Shown here: positions 61,620 to 64,000 of the stretch, one piece after another
Layout of the letters: each line of letters begins with the position of its first letter
Position numbering within the stretch: position 1 is the first letter of the stretch
Origin: Flaccisagitta enflata
Lineage: Eukaryota > Chaetognatha > Sagittoidea > Aphragmophora
Length of the DNA: 64,000 nt
Direction: 5' to 3'
Assembly: GCA_965153355.1 (NCBI GenBank)
Contig: OZ231126.1
Coordinates: forward strand, 63,984,001 to 64,048,000
Translations under genes and position numbers: made by a program
Notes under the pieces: generated by a model
Databases searched by the model: none
Told to the model about the DNA's origin: nothing
What the model saw: the letters and a program-made list of their open reading frames with translations, nothing else

Positions 61620-62450
61620 GAGATTTTTTTGTATATAACAAGTTTGATGTTACACTTCTAAACGACTATTTTTCTCTGCTACTTTTAACCAATCCTGTTA
61701 GCTCCTTTCTTTATCTATGTTTCATTTTTTCATTTCTTTAGAGTTTCTCATGCCCTACTTTATTGCGTTCATTTTCCTTTTTCTATTCATTTTTAGTTTT
61801 TTCCCTCTGGACCTTCTTATCCTCAGTCACTTAATGGGAAACAAAATGAGAAACAAAATTTAGACATACATTTTAAATTTCAGCGGCCGTTAAATTTTGA
61901 TGAAAAAAAAACATCCAAAAATAGACCAAAATGATCGTGGCCTCACTGAAACTGTCGCCGGTCGATCGGTCGGTCAGCTGAAAGATTTCTATTTTTGAGA
62001 CTAATTTGAGAAAGTACATGGCACAGCTTTCGACAGCAACTCCTCAACTATCTGTTTGGTCGGTCTGTTTGTCCGTCTGTCCGTGGTTGGCAGACTTTTC
62101 ATTTTGGGGATTTTACATCACTGACCAATCCATGATCCACATCACTGCGCTGGCTCTCCCAAGTCAGACAAGATAGATATTTTTATGATTGATTGAATTC
62201 TAAATCACCCAAGTATTTCTAACCTAACACGGTCGGTTTCAAAAACGCTGTGAAAACTGTGAAAACTGAAAAGCCCTGCATATTTACGCACAGACGAACC
62301 AGATCCTATCTGGCTTTATCTCCCTTCGCTCTCTCATTCCTTACCTCTTTTTTCTCTGCCCTTGTTCCTCCTTCTCCATCTCAAACTAAATCGATATTTG
62401 TGGGAATTTGTTTTCAACTCCGAGGCACAAAACTGCCACCATCGCTGAGA
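61620..62450. other. Intergenic, no gene recognised
   Basis: T-rich with isolated GGTCGGTC and GTCCGTC words (61970, 62060). The open frame beginning at 62250 runs into the CCG array and has no motif of its own. Confidence 0.45.
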
Positions 62451-62792
62451 CATCGCCGCCGCCGCCGCCACCGCCGCCGTCACCGCCGCCGTTTGCCGTT
62501 TGTTATGCCGTCACCTTCGCCCACGCAACCACAACCGCCGACCCTTTACTCAAGTCCACAGCCGCCGCCATCGTCTTTACCACCGTCGTCACCGCCGTCT
62601 TCACCGCCGTCGTCGTCTTCACCGCCGCCGTCGTCTTCACCGCCGTCGTCTTCACCGCCATCGTCTTTACCGCCGTCGTCACCGTCGTCTTCACCGCCGT
62701 CGTCACCGCCGTCGTCACCGTCGTCTTCACCGCCGTCGTCACCGTCGTCTTCACCGCCGCCGTCGTCTTCACCGCCATCGTCCTATACGTAG
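62450..62792 (+). repeat. CCGCCGTCGTCTTCA minisatellite, open in several frames
   Basis: Starts as CCGCCGCCG/CCACCGCCGTC and becomes a 12-15 bp array of TCTTCACCGCCGTCG. All three plus-strand frames and one minus-strand frame stay open (PPSSP, VFTAVV, HRRRLHR, KTTAAV), as expected of a repeat whose unit is a multiple of three and lacks stops. No splice or domain evidence for a gene was seen. Confidence 0.85.
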
Positions 62793-62799
62793 CCGCCCA

Positions 62800-63577
62800 T
62801 TGAAGTCATCTCGCATGAAGAATAACGTTCAGCGAAAAGGCATCAAACCAACCACACACAAACGACGGATTACTTTTCTTTTTCTTTGTTGGGTAGCTGC
62901 CATAATGTTCAGTTTTGCTGCAATGACATCAAAGGTATTTACAATTGCTACAATTGCAAATTGCCCATCGGCCTATTATGTTCAGATCAGTATCATTTTC
63001 CTCTTTCCTTCTCTGCTTTTTGTTCATCCCCATAACGAAAGTGAGATATCATTAAGTGTTGTCATCTTATTGTGATCAATTGGCCACCCAACGAACTGCA
63101 AAGACTTTTTACTCAAATGATAATTGTGCAGAGTTTTTATTACTCTTCGATTTTGTGAAGTCGCCTTCGACTTGAAATGGCAACGGGCATCGCCAGCCAT
63201 TTTACCTTATTCATGCTGACGATTGTTTCTTCATTCCTTCGCTTTCTCTCCCGGATAAAACGACCTTTTTTTTCTTTACTAAAAAATTTTTTTTTTTATA
63301 TGCTGTCACAAAACAAACTCATTATTTGCAACAAAGCAATACAATACACTATATGATCTAACCTTCGTATCGTGTGAATAATTCAAGCGAATTGCGACTA
63401 GACTGTTGTTTTCTTCTGGCTACACTGTAAAATATTCAACTTCTTTAACATCTGCGGCTCTGCGCAAATACTTAATGAATATCATGCACCGTCACCAAGT
63501 TTGATATTATATTAAAGGGGGCGGGAAAGCGGCGGGCCTAAAAATGAAGACAAAAAAACACCAAAGACGATAGGGTA
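62800..63577. other. Intergenic, no gene recognised
   Basis: AT-rich with poly-T runs (63265-63300). One open frame (to 63075) has two hydrophobic stretches, but it is a continuation of the minisatellite frame and is not supported. Confidence 0.4.
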
Positions 63578-63988
63578 CCACGCGTATCAAAAAAAAAGAC
63601 GCACTTTTGAATGGCTCATTTAGCCATAAAGATTCAGAGAAACTAATTGAAATCTTAGACCATTTTAAAGCCCTTTGAAAGTACTTTCATTTGGCGCCAA
63701 TCTGGTATTTCTATCTTTTTTCGTTTAGAAATGGCATTAGTTTGAGTAAAAATGTTGCCCGTTTCAGTTTTGCAATCCCTATGTAAAATGTGCATTTTAG
63801 CAAAATAGTGCTTCTCTTTGCAGAGCTCTAGCTCCTAAACCGTTTGAGATACAGACCTGGGGTTGGTCTAGAATGAAAGATTTTTTGAAAATCTTTAAAA
63901 ATGACTTAACCAAAAATAGTTAAAATTATTTTCTTTATCTGTTTTATTCATAAATAAAGGGGTGCGTCTTTTTTTTTGATACGCGTGG
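63578..63988. mobile_element. 411-bp TA-flanked MITE (family CCACGCGTATC)
   Basis: Ends CCACGCGTATCAAAAAAAAA followed by GACGCAC, and their exact inverse at the right (GTGCGTC, T-run, GATACGCGTGG), about 27 bp. TA flanks both ends (63576-63577, 63989-63990). The interior holds AAAGTACTTTCATTTGGCGC and CTCCTAAACCGTTTGAGATA and no ORF. Confidence 0.9.
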
Positions 63989-64000
63989 TAGAGTGGGTTA

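Noticed and set aside
62250-63075. Overlapping Pro/Ser-, His/Arg- and Val/Ala-rich frames
   Set aside because: All come from a stop-free CCGTCGTCTTCA minisatellite open in several frames; no start, splice or domain evidence favours one.

Overview
The window is eukaryotic, almost certainly from an invertebrate animal. It has spliced genes with GT/AG introns, an SLC22 transporter pair, a secreted protein with three C-type lectin domains, a Penelope-like retroelement, Tc1-type transposase debris and very many microsatellites. I cannot name the phylum. Nothing looks bacterial or viral. No tRNA, rRNA or CRISPR array was seen.

Layout. 1-5.0 kb is repeat territory: a Tc1-like transposase remnant, a 616-bp palindromic MITE and a 1.8-kb foldback made of a TAGTCCTAAG minisatellite. 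5.5-26.1 kb holds two head-to-tail SLC22 genes on the minus strand, copy A (5541-9657, 540 aa) and copy B (16484-26080, 572 aa). Each has five exons with identical intron phases (0,0,2,1). 26-37 kb has no gene I can support and is full of foldback minisatellites and MITEs. 37.07-43.08 kb is a seven-exon plus-strand gene for a 389-aa secreted protein with three tandem C-type lectin-like domains. 43-53.7 kb is again MITEs, dispersed short repeats and microsatellites. 53.72-57.99 kb is a nearly complete minus-strand Penelope-like element. 58-64 kb is low-complexity sequence closed by another MITE.

The Penelope-like element is the most interesting locus. Two 98% identical direct terminal repeats each hold a sequence that folds as a complete type I hammerhead ribozyme. 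Upstream of the reverse transcriptase/GIY-YIG ORF lies a second ORF with a charged helical part and an Arg/Ser-rich tail. The RT frame lies -1 to it, and a U UUU UUG heptamer sits in the overlap. A 14-bp tandem duplication has since broken the RT frame.

The rest of the window is a layered graveyard of non-autonomous DNA elements. At least eight families of foldback elements are flanked by TA, two by 8-bp duplications and one by a 6-bp duplication. Several are caught inside older repeats, so insertion order can be read. Three further dispersed families carry internal minisatellites: family 1 (TAGTCGCG hairpin end, CCGT array, CCGGCCTTGTT end), family 2 (AGATGCGT end, CCGT array, GTCGGGCTTGTT end) and family 3 (long foldbacks with CAGGCCT arrays). 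All exon boundaries were placed by eye from frame, splice signals and comparison of the paralogues or repeated domains. No alignment or database search was run.
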